Source: Thermoanaerobaculia bacterium (GTDB lineage Bacteria; Acidobacteriota; Thermoanaerobaculia; UBA5066). Taken from it: a DNA stretch of 64,000 bases. The stretch's first letter is position 1. Every line of letters begins with the position of its first letter. Below the pieces are notes generated by a model. It was not told the DNA's origin, did no database searches, and worked only from the letters and a program-made list of their open reading frames with translations. Position numbers and translations under genes: made by a program. Where the stretch lies: the NCBI GenBank assembly GCA_022071945.1, contig JAJVIN010000024.1:101602-165601 (forward strand), written 5' to 3'. Positions 17,024 to 25,849 of this stretch are shown here, piece after piece.

Positions 17024-18337
17024 TCAGGGGTAGATGCGATAGAGCATGCGCGGGTAGGGGATGCACTCGCGCAGGTGGGGCACCCCGCACATCCAGGCCG
17101 TGAACCGCTCGAGCCCCATCCCGAAGCCCGAGTGAGGGAACGTCCCGTACTTCCGGACGTCCAGATACCACTGGAACGCCTCGATCGGCAGGTTGTGCTG
17201 CTTGATCCGGGAGAGCAGCAAGTCGTGGTCGTGGATTCTCTGCGAGCCGCCGATGATCTCGCCGTATCCCTCTGGCGCCAGCATGTCGAGACCCAGGACG
17301 ACCTCCGGATCCGCCGGATCGGGCTGCATGTAGAAAGCCTTGATCGAGACCGGATACCGCGTGACCATGACGGGGGTGTCGAAGTCCTCGGCTAGGGCCG
17401 TCTCCTCGTCCCCTCCAAAGTCGTCGCCGAAGGAGACCGGGAATCCCTTCTTCTGGAGGATCTCCACCGCCTCGCGATACGGAATCCGCGGGAAGGGCTT
17501 TTGGGCCACGGTCTCGAGCTTCGTGAGGTCACGCTCCAGCCGCTTGAGGTCCTCGGCCCGGCGATCGAGAACCCGCACCGTCAGCTCCTTGATGAACTCC
17601 TCCGCGAGATCCATCAGGCCCTCGATCTCCAGGAAGGCCACCTCGGGCTCGACCATCCAGAATTCCCGCAAGTGGCGGCGGGTCTTCGACTTCTCGGCGC
17701 GGAACGTCGGGCCGAAGCAGTAGACCTTCCCGAGGGCGGCCGCCGCCGGCTCGAGGTAGAGCTGGCCGGACTGGGAAAGGTAGGCCTTCTCTTCCTCCGT
17801 GTACTCGGTTTCGAAGAGGTTGGACGTCCCCTCGCAGGCGTTCGGCGTGAGGATCGGGGAGTCGACCCGGGTGTACCCCCTCTTGTAGAAGAAGTCGTGG
17901 ATCGCGCTCTCGACCTCGCTGCGGATCTTCAGGATCGCGACCTGCCTGGCGGACCGGAGCCAGAGGTGGCGCTGCGAGAGGAGGAAGTCGGTGCCGTGTT
18001 CCTTGGGGGTGATCGGGAAGTCCTTGCAGGCGTCCAGGATCCTGAAGTCGAGGACCGAGAGCTCGACGCCCCCGGCCGCCCGGGGCTCGAGCCTCACGAC
18101 GCCCCGTACCTCAATGGTCGACTCCTGCGTGACCTCGGCGGCGGCATTCCAGGCCGCTTCGGGAACTTCGGCCTTCGACAGGACACACTGCACGTATCCG
18201 GAGCCGTCGCGGAGGATGAGGAACCGGACTTTGCCCCCGGTTCTCTTGTTGTAAAGCCAGCCCTTGACGGTGACCTCGACCCCCGGATGGCTGGGCAGCT
18301 CCGAGACGGTGACGGCCGGTGCGGGTCTCTCACTCAT
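17024..18337 (-). CDS. asnS: Asparaginyl-tRNA synthetase
   Basis: Class II aminoacyl-tRNA synthetase of the Asp/Asn group, 437 residues. The N-terminal OB-fold anticodon-binding domain (about 15-105, VKGWLYNKRTGGKVRFLILRDGSG) precedes the catalytic core, with motif 2 (FRAEKSKTRRHLREFWMVEPE, about 215-235) and motif 3 (GFGMGLERFTAWMCG, about 410-424). Asn specificity is suggested by the tail IPYPRMLYRIYP and by the HLREFWMVEPE and SQRIHDHD context; AspRS cannot be fully ruled out by eye. Starts 20 bp downstream of the small hypothetical gene and precedes rimO. Confidence 0.93.
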   Translation of the reverse strand: MSERPAPAVTVSELPSHPGVEVTVKGWLYNKRTGGKVRFLILRDGSGYVQCVLSKAEVPEAAWNAAAEVTQESTIEVRGVVRLEPRAAGGVELSVLDFRILDACKDFPITPKEHGTDFLLSQRHLWLRSARQVAILKIRSEVESAIHDFFYKRGYTRVDSPILTPNACEGTSNLFETEYTEEEKAYLSQSGQLYLEPAAAALGKVYCFGPTFRAEKSKTRRHLREFWMVEPEVAFLEIEGLMDLAEEFIKELTVRVLDRRAEDLKRLERDLTKLETVAQKPFPRIPYREAVEILQKKGFPVSFGDDFGGDEETALAEDFDTPVMVTRYPVSIKAFYMQPDPADPEVVLGLDMLAPEGYGEIIGGSQRIHDHDLLLSRIKQHNLPIEAFQWYLDVRKYGTFPHSGFGMGLERFTAWMCGVPHLRECIPYPRMLYRIYP

Positions 18338-18357
18338 GTTCTTCTCTACCTCTTCCC

Positions 18358-18627
18358 TCAGCCTGCCCCGGAGCCGCCGCGGCGGCTCCGAAAGGCTCCC
18401 AGGACCTGGGTCGCCTGCTGCAGACGCAGGAGTTTACGGTTCTTCTTCTGGACGGACTCGACATCCTCGGTGGGGATCACCTGGGCGCGCAGCTCCCGGG
18501 CCTGCTTCTCGAGCTCGACCGCAAGGGCCTGGAGCTCTCCATCCTGATAGCGCTTGAGGACGACTGGGGAGAGCGAGAGGTATCCCTCCACGATGTCGCC
18601 CACGGTTTTCCAGGCTGGGTTGGCCAT
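18358..18627 (-). CDS. Small helical hypothetical protein
   Basis: Unrecognised 89-residue soluble protein, largely helical, with a possible coiled coil between about 25 and 75 (LVVELEK-like heptads, VQKKNRKLLRLQQATQ) and a short Gly/Arg-rich tail. It is the first gene of the minus-strand run asnS-rimO-ribF and lies 20 bp upstream of asnS, so it is likely co-transcribed. ATG at 18627 is preceded by AGGAGG about 6 bp upstream (18633-18638 region), supporting expression. Confidence 0.7.
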   Translation of the reverse strand: MANPAWKTVGDIVEGYLSLSPVVLKRYQDGELQALAVELEKQARELRAQVIPTEDVESVQKKNRKLLRLQQATQVLGAFRSRRGGSGAG

Positions 18628-18678
18628 TGGCGCCTCCTTGTTGTTCTTCGGATCCGGATCCCCCGGAACGCCGGGACG

Positions 18679-18684
18679 TATAAG
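18679..18684 (+). promoter_or_regulatory. Candidate -10 box for the acyl-CoA dehydrogenase gene
   Basis: TATAAG lies in the 111 bp gap between the divergent small gene and the dehydrogenase gene, about 55 bp before its GTG start. No convincing TTGACA-like -35 is present at the right distance, so this is a modest candidate. Confidence 0.3.
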
Positions 18685-18738
18685 ATCAGGACAAAGGGGA
18701 TTCTCACCCCTTTTGCTTTTGAAGCGAGGGAGGGCAAC

Positions 18739-19926
18739 GTGGGTTTTCCAGGTGTCGATTTCCTGGGTCTGGATGACATGTTCTCGGACGACGAGAGGGC
18801 GGTTCGGGATCTCGTTCGTGACTTCGTGGACGCGGAGATCCTGCCGATCATCGAGGACTGCGCCTACGAGGGCCGCTTCCCGAGGGAGCTCGTCCCGAAG
18901 ATGGCGGCACTCAATCTCTTCGGCTCGACGATCGCGGAGTACGGATTACCGGGTCTGAACAACGTGGCCTACGGGCTGATCATGCAGGAACTGGAGCGCG
19001 GGGACTCGGGCCTGAGGTCGTTCGTGTCGGTCCAGTCCTCCCTCGTGATGTACCCGATTTACACGTACGGCTCGAAAGAGCAGAAGGACACGTTCATCCC
19101 GGCCCTCGGCAAGGGGGAGAAGATCGGGTGCTTCGGCCTCACCGAGCCCGACTTCGGCTCGAATCCGGGCGGAATGCGCACGGTGGCCAAGAAAGACGGC
19201 GATTCCTGGGTCCTCAACGGAGCCAAGTCGTGGATCACGAACGGCTCGATTGCCGACGTGGCCGTCGTGTGGGCGAAGGAAGGAGGGCCGGACGGCCCCG
19301 TGCGAGGATTCCTGGTCGAGCGCGGCACCCCGGGCTTCTCCTCTCCCGAGCACCGGATGAAGATGTCCCTCAGAGCCTCGGTGACATCGCAGCTGGTCTT
19401 TGAAGACTGCCGGATTCCGCTTTCCAACGTGCTGCCGGGCGTCTCGGGGCTGAAGGGTCCGCTCTCGTGCCTCACCCAGGCCCGCTACGGGATCTCCTGG
19501 GGTGCGATCGGCTCGGCGATGGCGACGTACCACTGCGCCCTGGACTACGCAAAGAGCCGGAAGCAGTTTCGCGACCGCCCCATCGCCTCGCACCAGCTCG
19601 TTCAAGAGAAGCTCGCCTTCATGATCACGGAAATCACGAAGGCTCAGCTCCTCTCGCTGCGGCTGGGGCGGCAGAAGGACGCGGGGAAGCTCTTGCCCGA
19701 GCACGTCTCGATGGCCAAGAGGAACAACGTCTGGGTCGCCCGGGAGTGCGCCCGCATGGCCCGGGAAATCCTCGGCGCCAACGGGATCGTCGGGGAGTAC
19801 CCCGTTTTCCGCCACATGGCCAACATCGAATCCGTCTTCACCTACGAGGGAACCCATGACATCCACACGCTCGTCCTCGGTCAGGCCGTCACGGGAATCC
19901 CCTCGTACAACCCGCCTCAGGAGTGA
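18739..19926 (+). CDS. Acyl-CoA dehydrogenase, probable glutaryl-CoA dehydrogenase
   Basis: Flavoenzyme of the acyl-CoA dehydrogenase family, 395 residues. Visible are the FAD/substrate segment CFGLTEPDFGSNPGG (about 130-145), WVLNGAKSWITNGSIAD, and the C-terminal catalytic-glutamate region FTYEGTHDIHTLVLGQAVTG. The last motif and the short SVQSSL and RYGISWGA segments are characteristic of glutaryl-CoA dehydrogenase (lysine/tryptophan breakdown, crotonyl-CoA formation). GTG at 18739 follows a GAGGGAGGG box and gives a normal N-terminus. It stands alone, with no electron-transfer genes nearby. Confidence 0.85.
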   Translation: MGFPGVDFLGLDDMFSDDERAVRDLVRDFVDAEILPIIEDCAYEGRFPRELVPKMAALNLFGSTIAEYGLPGLNNVAYGLIMQELERGDSGLRSFVSVQSSLVMYPIYTYGSKEQKDTFIPALGKGEKIGCFGLTEPDFGSNPGGMRTVAKKDGDSWVLNGAKSWITNGSIADVAVVWAKEGGPDGPVRGFLVERGTPGFSSPEHRMKMSLRASVTSQLVFEDCRIPLSNVLPGVSGLKGPLSCLTQARYGISWGAIGSAMATYHCALDYAKSRKQFRDRPIASHQLVQEKLAFMITEITKAQLLSLRLGRQKDAGKLLPEHVSMAKRNNVWVARECARMAREILGANGIVGEYPVFRHMANIESVFTYEGTHDIHTLVLGQAVTGIPSYNPPQE

Positions 19927-20009
19927 CCCTCACCCGGCGGGGCCCCGTCCTCGCCGGGCCTTCGACGGAACCCAGAACGCCACCCGGGATGCCCGGCCGA
20001 GGACCTCTC

Positions 20010-20037
20010 TCGACGGCATCCTCCTGACCTATACAAT
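20010..20037 (+). promoter_or_regulatory. Candidate promoter for the DUF4388 gene, near-leaderless
   Basis: TCGACG (20010-20015) and TACAAT (20032-20037) are separated by 16 bp. Transcription would begin around 20044, only a few bases before ATG 20047, and no ribosome binding site is visible there, so the mRNA may be almost leaderless. Confidence 0.4.
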
Positions 20038-20046
20038 GTAGCGTTC

Positions 20047-21795
20047 ATGGCTATCACCGGAAACCTCCGGACGATGCAGCTCTCGGAACTGCTCCAATGG
20101 CTCTCCATGGGGCAGAAGACCGGGACTCTCGTCGTGCGGGGCCAACCCGGTGAAAAGCGGGTCTTTTTCGAGAACGGGCGCATCATCTCCTCCTCCTCGA
20201 CGATCGAGCGGGAGTATCTCGGGCACTTCCTCGTGGCCTACGGCTACATAACCGAGGAAGAGCTCACCCGCGCGATGGAGGTCCAGCACCAGTCGAAGAT
20301 CCTGCTCGGAAAGATCCTCGTGATGATCGGGGCCATCCGGGAAGAGGACCTCACCGAGCTTCTGAAATTGAAGGCCCAGGAGACGATCTACGACATCTTC
20401 CTGTGGACCGAGGGGGCCTTCGAGTTCATCGACAAGGAGATCCCCCAGTGGCCGATGGTGCCGATCTCCATCGACGTGACCGGGATCGTCATGGAGGGGC
20501 TGCGCCGGTACGACGAGTGGGAGCGCATCAAGACGCGGATCAAGTCCCTGCGGGAGATCCCCGCCCTGACCAAGCCCGTGAATCCCCAGGACCTCCCCGA
20601 TCGCGAGAGGATCATGCTGCAGGGGATCGATGGCGCGCAGTCGATCGACCAGATCGCCATCGCCACGCACAACCCCGAGTTCCACGTGGCGAAGTTCGTC
20701 TTCGAGCTTCTGGAAGCCGGACAGGCCGAGATCGTGGGCGAGCGGTGGGAGCACCCCCCGATTCCGTCTGACCTGACGCTGGAGGATCCGGCCGCCATGG
20801 TCTTCGAGGAGGCCACGGAGCCCGTCTTCGAGGGCGGGACGGACGACCCCTTTGCCCTGCCGTCCCAGCCCATTCCCGATGCCGCGGGCGACGATCTGTT
20901 TTCCGCCACGTTCCCCGTCGCGCCTCAGGCGGGGCCGAGCTTCTCCTCGATGCCGTTCCCGGCACAGTCCGCCCCGGCCGGGTACGCGTCCGTTCCCATC
21001 CCCGTCATCACGGTCCGAGAGTCCCCGTTCGCTCCGGTCCCGCAGTCAAGCCCCTTTGCGCCGGTCCCCCCCTCGGCTCCGGCGGCCTTTTCGCCCTCGG
21101 CGGCCTTCCCGCCCTCGGCTCCCTTTCCCGGCATGGCACCGGCCCCCCAGGCCCAGAATCCCCCTTCTCCGTTCCCTCCCCCGCCGAACCCCGTTCCCAC
21201 GGTCGTCGGCCCCTTCGGGACCTCACCGGGGGGTCCGCAGGCCTTCATCACCGCGGGTCCGTGGGACCCGACCCGTCCGACGGCGCGGGCGGTGGTGCCA
21301 CTGCCCCAACCGCCCGAGTTCTCGGCGTTTTTGGGCAGAAGGCCCGATTCCTCTGCCTACGATCGGACCCAGGGTCCCGTCACGCCCCCGCCGGAGAGGG
21401 CGGCGGTCTTCCGGCCGGAACAGATCCAGACGTCTCCGTCTCAGGGCAGGCCGCCGGAACGCGCACCCCTGCCGCCTGTCGCCCCGGTCCCCCTTTCCGT
21501 CCCGGCACCCGCCCCGCCCGCTTCTCCCTCGCCTGCCCCCGCACCGGCCGCGGCTCCGCCCGCGCCCGCGCCGCCCGCCCGTCCCTCCATTCCGGCGAAT
21601 GCCAAGCCGATCCTGAACCGGAAGATGGAGGATTTGATGTCCTACTCGTTCACCCCGAACGAAGCCTTCATCCTGACCCGGATCAACGGTCAGTACGACG
21701 TCAAGTCCATCGTCAAGATCAGCCCGTTCCCGGAGATCGAGGTCTTGCGCGTGCTCGAGAAACTGCAAGCGGGCGGCGTGATCTCTCTTCGCTGA
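20047..21795 (+). CDS. DUF4388 domain protein with long proline-rich linker
   Basis: 582 residues. The N-terminal DUF4388 (PatA-like) domain starts ITGNLRTMQLSELLQWLSMGQKTG and includes VFFENGRIISSSS (about 1-110); it is followed by a helical region (about 110-260). Residues about 290-520 are a Pro/Ala/Ser-rich low-complexity linker, and a short conserved C-terminal block (about 525-582, LMSYSFTPNEAFILTRING) resembles the second half of DUF4388 proteins that ends in a winged-helix-like unit. Such proteins are common in Acidobacteriota and Myxococcota signalling, usually near two-component or GGDEF genes, as here; exact role unknown. Confidence 0.85.
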   Translation: MAITGNLRTMQLSELLQWLSMGQKTGTLVVRGQPGEKRVFFENGRIISSSSTIEREYLGHFLVAYGYITEEELTRAMEVQHQSKILLGKILVMIGAIREEDLTELLKLKAQETIYDIFLWTEGAFEFIDKEIPQWPMVPISIDVTGIVMEGLRRYDEWERIKTRIKSLREIPALTKPVNPQDLPDRERIMLQGIDGAQSIDQIAIATHNPEFHVAKFVFELLEAGQAEIVGERWEHPPIPSDLTLEDPAAMVFEEATEPVFEGGTDDPFALPSQPIPDAAGDDLFSATFPVAPQAGPSFSSMPFPAQSAPAGYASVPIPVITVRESPFAPVPQSSPFAPVPPSAPAAFSPSAAFPPSAPFPGMAPAPQAQNPPSPFPPPPNPVPTVVGPFGTSPGGPQAFITAGPWDPTRPTARAVVPLPQPPEFSAFLGRRPDSSAYDRTQGPVTPPPERAAVFRPEQIQTSPSQGRPPERAPLPPVAPVPLSVPAPAPPASPSPAPAPAAAPPAPAPPARPSIPANAKPILNRKMEDLMSYSFTPNEAFILTRINGQYDVKSIVKISPFPEIEVLRVLEKLQAGGVISLR

Positions 21796-21806
21796 GGCAA
21801 ACAGGG

Positions 21807-24113
21807 ATGAGCCGGATGCGGCTTTTTGCCGGAGAGAACCTTCGCCCCATCCCGCTCCCCATCCAGTCCCTGGTGATCTGGACGGTGCGGATCGCCGCGT
21901 CGTTCTTCTTCCTCTGGGCCGCCTGGGACTTGAGGCGGAGTCCCGCGAGCCTCATCCTCGGTTTCCTGGCGCTGGCGGTCGTCTCGCGCCTCTTGCGCGT
22001 GCCGATCGAGGGAACCCTGGTCCAGCTCGAGGCCGCTGCCGTCTTTCCGGCGGTTCTCCTGTCGGGCTCGTGGACGTCCGGCCCGGTCCTCGCCGCCTGC
22101 TCATCCTTATTCGCCAACCTCATCGAGCGCAAGGGAAGGCTGAAGCTCGCCGACGTCGACGAGATGGTGGATCTCGTCTTCACCTACGGCGCCGCCAGCT
22201 ACTTCTTCTCGGCGCTCGCCCCCTCTTCTCCGGGTTCCGCGGCCGGGTTTCTCCTCCTGGGCGCGACCGTCCTCGTCTTCTCGTTCGTCCGCCTCATCCT
22301 TCTGCTGCTTCGCAGCTTCGTCGAGCGGCGGCTTTCCGGCCTTCCGCTCTGGGCGCTTCTGTATCAATTTCTGGCCGTGATCCTCGTGGCGCCCGTCGTC
22401 GCCGTGACCGTCATGATCTACCCGGTCTACGGGATGGCGGGTGCGCTTCTGGCCTTCACCTCGGTCGCCCTCGTCTCGGCGGCTCTCCGGAACCTGGCGT
22501 CCGTGAGAAGGCGCTCGGTCGAGCTCGCCCAACAGAACAGGGAGTTGACGGCGCTGCGAGAGATTTCCGCGGCCTTCTCGTCGGACCTCTCTGACTCGGA
22601 GCTCTTCTCACGGGTGGCGGAGATCGTGAAGGCCTCGCAGCCGGTCTCGGCCCTGGCCCTCATCCTCTTCGACCCGGAGGACGCGGGCGAGGCCGCCGTC
22701 CACCTGCACGGAGACAGCGTCATTCACCGGAACCAGATCCTCGACTGGCTGCCCGCGGAGCGGGGGGCTCAATCCCCCGCCCCCCTGATGTCTCGGACGC
22801 CGGCCATTGCCAAGGGAGAGAACCGGGCCATTCTCCTCAATCCGCGATTCGACTATCAGGTCCGGCTCCCCCTGCACACACACGAGCAGATCCACGGCTC
22901 TCTCATTCTCGAGTCCGACGATGCCGCCCTGCACGAACCGGAAACGCAGAAGGAGCTCTCCGTCCTCGCGGACCACATCGCCCTGTCGCTTCAAGACCGC
23001 TCGCTCAGAAAGCAGATGAAGCGGGTGAACGAGAGGCTGAAGAGCCGGGCGGCGGCGCTCCAGCGGATCCTCGAGATCTCCAACGAGCTGAAATCCCATC
23101 TCCCGCTCGAGAGGGTCGTCGAGAGCGCCGTCCAGGCCGCGAGCTCGCACCTCGGCTACAGCGCGGTCCTCCTTTTCCTCTACGACCGGGTCGAAAACGT
23201 CCTGATCCCTCGGGCCCAGGCAGGCCGCGACGCGGAGTGGCCCGAGCTTCAGGGCAAGCGGATCCCCCGGGACGAGATGACGCGTTTCTTCCTCGACAGC
23301 TTCCAGATCTCGCGCTCGTACTTCGTGCCGGAAATCACGCGGGTGCCCAGTGGAGACGAGTCGACCATCTCGAGAAAGAGAGTCCGGACGTCGACGGGCG
23401 TCTGGCACCGAAACGACCGGCTCTTCGTCCCCCTCACGTCCAACGATCAGCTCTTCGGCGTCCTGCAGGTCGACGAGCCCAAGAGCGGAAAGGTCCCGAC
23501 GCTCGAGGATGTCCAGGCCCTCGAGATCTTCGGCAACCAGGTGGTCACGGCCATCCAGTCAGCTCGGGCCTACGAGACGACGAGGAACCTCTCCGTGCGC
23601 GACTCGCTCACGAACACCTACAACCACCGCTACTTCCAGGAGGTCCTCTACCAGGAGATCAACCGCCACGAGCGCAAGGGCCAGCCCCTGGGGCTCGTGA
23701 TGGTCGATCTGGACGACTTCAAGAAGATCAACGACACCTGGGGACACCCGGTGGGAGACATGATCCTCAGGGGCATCGTGGAGGAACTTCTGGGAGGCGT
23801 TCGCGAGATGGACACCGTGGCTCGGTACGGCGGGGAGGAGTTCGCCGTGATCCTGCCCGAGATCTCCTCCGAGCAGGCCTACGGCGTGGCGGAGCGCCTC
23901 CGCGCGCGCGTGGCCGCCCGCGTCTTCGTCACGCCCGAGGTTCAGAAGGCCTTGACCGTCACGGTCTCGATGGGGCTGGCGATGTACCCGTACGACGCGA
24001 CGAACAAGCGCGATCTGATCGAGAAGGCCGACCAGGCTCTCTACCGGGCCAAGAGAACCGGGAAGAACCGGGTGATCCGGGCCAGAAACGAAGAAGTTTC
24101 CTCGGTCATCTGA
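21807..24113 (+). CDS. Membrane-bound GAF-GGDEF diguanylate cyclase
   Basis: 768 residues. Seven or eight N-terminal membrane helices (about 15-225) form a MASE-like sensor; then a short coiled coil, two GAF-like domains (about 250-400 and 420-580), and a C-terminal GGDEF domain with an intact active site GGEEF (675-679), preceded by DLDDFKKINDTWGHPVGD. It should make cyclic di-GMP. No RxxD inhibitory site is apparent just before GGEEF (the segment is VREMDTVARY). ATG 21807 lies 11 bp after the DUF4388 gene, so the two are likely one operon. Confidence 0.92.
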   Translation: MSRMRLFAGENLRPIPLPIQSLVIWTVRIAASFFFLWAAWDLRRSPASLILGFLALAVVSRLLRVPIEGTLVQLEAAAVFPAVLLSGSWTSGPVLAACSSLFANLIERKGRLKLADVDEMVDLVFTYGAASYFFSALAPSSPGSAAGFLLLGATVLVFSFVRLILLLLRSFVERRLSGLPLWALLYQFLAVILVAPVVAVTVMIYPVYGMAGALLAFTSVALVSAALRNLASVRRRSVELAQQNRELTALREISAAFSSDLSDSELFSRVAEIVKASQPVSALALILFDPEDAGEAAVHLHGDSVIHRNQILDWLPAERGAQSPAPLMSRTPAIAKGENRAILLNPRFDYQVRLPLHTHEQIHGSLILESDDAALHEPETQKELSVLADHIALSLQDRSLRKQMKRVNERLKSRAAALQRILEISNELKSHLPLERVVESAVQAASSHLGYSAVLLFLYDRVENVLIPRAQAGRDAEWPELQGKRIPRDEMTRFFLDSFQISRSYFVPEITRVPSGDESTISRKRVRTSTGVWHRNDRLFVPLTSNDQLFGVLQVDEPKSGKVPTLEDVQALEIFGNQVVTAIQSARAYETTRNLSVRDSLTNTYNHRYFQEVLYQEINRHERKGQPLGLVMVDLDDFKKINDTWGHPVGDMILRGIVEELLGGVREMDTVARYGGEEFAVILPEISSEQAYGVAERLRARVAARVFVTPEVQKALTVTVSMGLAMYPYDATNKRDLIEKADQALYRAKRTGKNRVIRARNEEVSSVI

Positions 24114-24756
24114 GCGCGGCCTCGACGGGTCCGTCCTCGGGCGAAAGACCGCCCGGGTGAGTCACGGCCGGGCAGCCCGCCACCGCGAATCGAAGGCGCC
24201 AGTGCCGGGCTTCCCCAGCGTAGGCAATGCCAACCCTGGGGCCGCTGAGGATCGAGAACGGCCGGGGCTGCCGCGCCAGAAGGCGGAGGCCATCGCTTCC
24301 CAGCGGAGCTCCGGAGAGACGGCGGTCGATCTCGAGGAACTTGCAGAGCTTGCCGGGCCCGGCGGCCACGAGGAGCTCGGCGCGTGAAAGCGGCTCGCCG
24401 CGCCACCACTTCTCCGAGACCGCGGCCCTGATCAGGACGGCCTCGGGGGTTCCCTCTTCCCTCGTGACGAGGTTGAGGCAGTGGTGCATTCCGTAGACGA
24501 AGTAGACGTAGGCGTGCCCGGGCGGCCCCCACATGGGCTCCACCCTCTTCGTCCTCCTGCCGTTCCAGGTGTGGGCCGCGCGGTCTCTTATGCCGAGATA
24601 CGCCTCTGTTTCAACGATCACGGCCCGGACGAGACGGCCATCCGAAAGGCGTCTTTCCAGACGCGTCCCGAGGAGCCACCGGGCGACACGAGCCGTGTCA
24701 TCCGAGAAGCGGCTCGGCGAGACCTCGCCGGAGGGCTCTTGCCCGGTCTCCACCAT
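24106..24756 (-). CDS. 3-methyladenine DNA glycosylase (AAG/Mpg family)
   Basis: Base-excision repair enzyme removing alkylated purines. About 216 residues. The family signature is clear: VRAVIVETEAYLGIRDRAAHTWNGRRTKR, with the catalytic Glu in VETEAY, GHAYVYFVYGMHHCLNLVT, and GPGKLCKFLEID. The frame is open further upstream, but ATG at 24756 gives a normal family length and avoids overlap with the divergent epimerase gene. Its stop overlaps the end of the convergent GGDEF gene by 8 bp. Confidence 0.93.
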   Translation of the reverse strand: MVETGQEPSGEVSPSRFSDDTARVARWLLGTRLERRLSDGRLVRAVIVETEAYLGIRDRAAHTWNGRRTKRVEPMWGPPGHAYVYFVYGMHHCLNLVTREEGTPEAVLIRAAVSEKWWRGEPLSRAELLVAAGPGKLCKFLEIDRRLSGAPLGSDGLRLLARQPRPFSILSGPRVGIAYAGEARHWRLRFAVAGCPAVTHPGGLSPEDGPVEAALR

Positions 24757-24793
24757 GGGTCTATTGTGCGGTGATTCGAAGGGAGAAGCGTTC

Positions 24794-25849
24794 GTGACTT
24801 CCGCAATCCAAGAGAGCCTCCTGGTGACGGGCGGGGCGGGCTTCATCGGCTCGAATCTCGTCGATGTCCTGCTCGCGCGCGGCTATCGAGTCGTCGTCCT
24901 CGACGACCTCTCCACCGGGGACGCCTCCCGTGTCCCCAGGACAGCGCGGTTCGTTCACGGAGACATCCGCGACTCGAATCTCGACTCCCTCTTGACCGAG
25001 GAGCGGGTGGCGGCCATCTTCCACCTGGCGGCGCAGGTGGACGTGAGGAAATCCGTCGCGGACCCGATCGCGGATGCCAGCATCAACGTGCTCGGAACGC
25101 TCAACGTCGGGGTCGCGGCGGTCAAGGCAGGGGTCCGGCACGTTCTCTTCGCCTCGTCGGGAGGCGCCATTTACGGCGAACCTCAGGGGAAGTGGGCGGA
25201 CGAAGACCACCCGCTCAATCCGTGTTCCCCTTACGGCGTCGCCAAGCTGGCCGGAGAGAAGTACCTCGAGGCAATCGCGATGGAGTCTTCCCTGAAAGTC
25301 ACCATCCTCAGGTACGCGAACGTCTACGGGCCGCGGCAGGATGGGCGCGGCGAGGCCGGGGTGATCGGCATCTTCCTCAACCGCCTCCTTTCGGGTCAGG
25401 ATGCCGTCATCTACGGAGACGGCGAGCAGACGCGCGACTTCATCCACGTTGCCGACGTCGTCACCGCGAACCTTCTGGCCCTCGAGAAAGGCGTGATCGG
25501 CACCTTCAACACCGGCACCGGCATCGAAACCAGCATCAAGGAACTGTATGCCCTCACGGCCGCCGCCTGCGGGGTCGAGAAGGCGCCCGTCTTCGCGCCC
25601 AAGAAGCCCGGCGAGCAGAAGAGAAGCGTGCTCGATCCGGCCGAGCTCAGGAGTGTCCTCGGAATGACCCAGTTCGTCGGACTCGCGGACGGCTTGACGG
25701 CAACCGCAGAGTGGTTCCGCCAGCATCTCGAGTTCCTCGCCGGGAAGGCCGCGGCGGCCGAGGTTGAGACCGGAAACGGGCGGTCGGGGAATGAAGAAAA
25801 CGGCGGGGCAGCCGGCTCGCCTTCGCCGCAGAGTCGAGGAGTCAGCTGA
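24794..25849 (+). CDS. NAD-dependent sugar-nucleotide epimerase/dehydratase (GalE-like)
   Basis: Extended short-chain dehydrogenase of about 351 residues. The Rossmann motif is VTGGAGFIGSNL (about 11-22), Asp-bearing VLDDLSTG follows, and the catalytic Ser/Tyr-x-x-x-Lys set is ASSGGAIYGE and YGVAKLAGE. YANVYGPRQDG, YGDGEQTRDFIHVADV are typical of UDP-glucose 4-epimerase relatives. Substrate probably a UDP-hexose for cell-surface glycans; exact activity unknown. GTG 24794 is preceded by AGGGAGAAG. The tail (about 320-351) is a disordered Gly/Glu/Ser extension. The stop is shared as a palindrome with the convergent helicase gene. Confidence 0.9.
   Translation: MTSAIQESLLVTGGAGFIGSNLVDVLLARGYRVVVLDDLSTGDASRVPRTARFVHGDIRDSNLDSLLTEERVAAIFHLAAQVDVRKSVADPIADASINVLGTLNVGVAAVKAGVRHVLFASSGGAIYGEPQGKWADEDHPLNPCSPYGVAKLAGEKYLEAIAMESSLKVTILRYANVYGPRQDGRGEAGVIGIFLNRLLSGQDAVIYGDGEQTRDFIHVADVVTANLLALEKGVIGTFNTGTGIETSIKELYALTAAACGVEKAPVFAPKKPGEQKRSVLDPAELRSVLGMTQFVGLADGLTATAEWFRQHLEFLAGKAAAAEVETGNGRSGNEENGGAAGSPSPQSRGVS

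Noticed and set aside
25842..25849. Shared palindromic stop TCAGCTGA of convergent epimerase and helicase genes
   Set aside because: Real but explained by 8 bp convergent overlap; not evidence of regulation.
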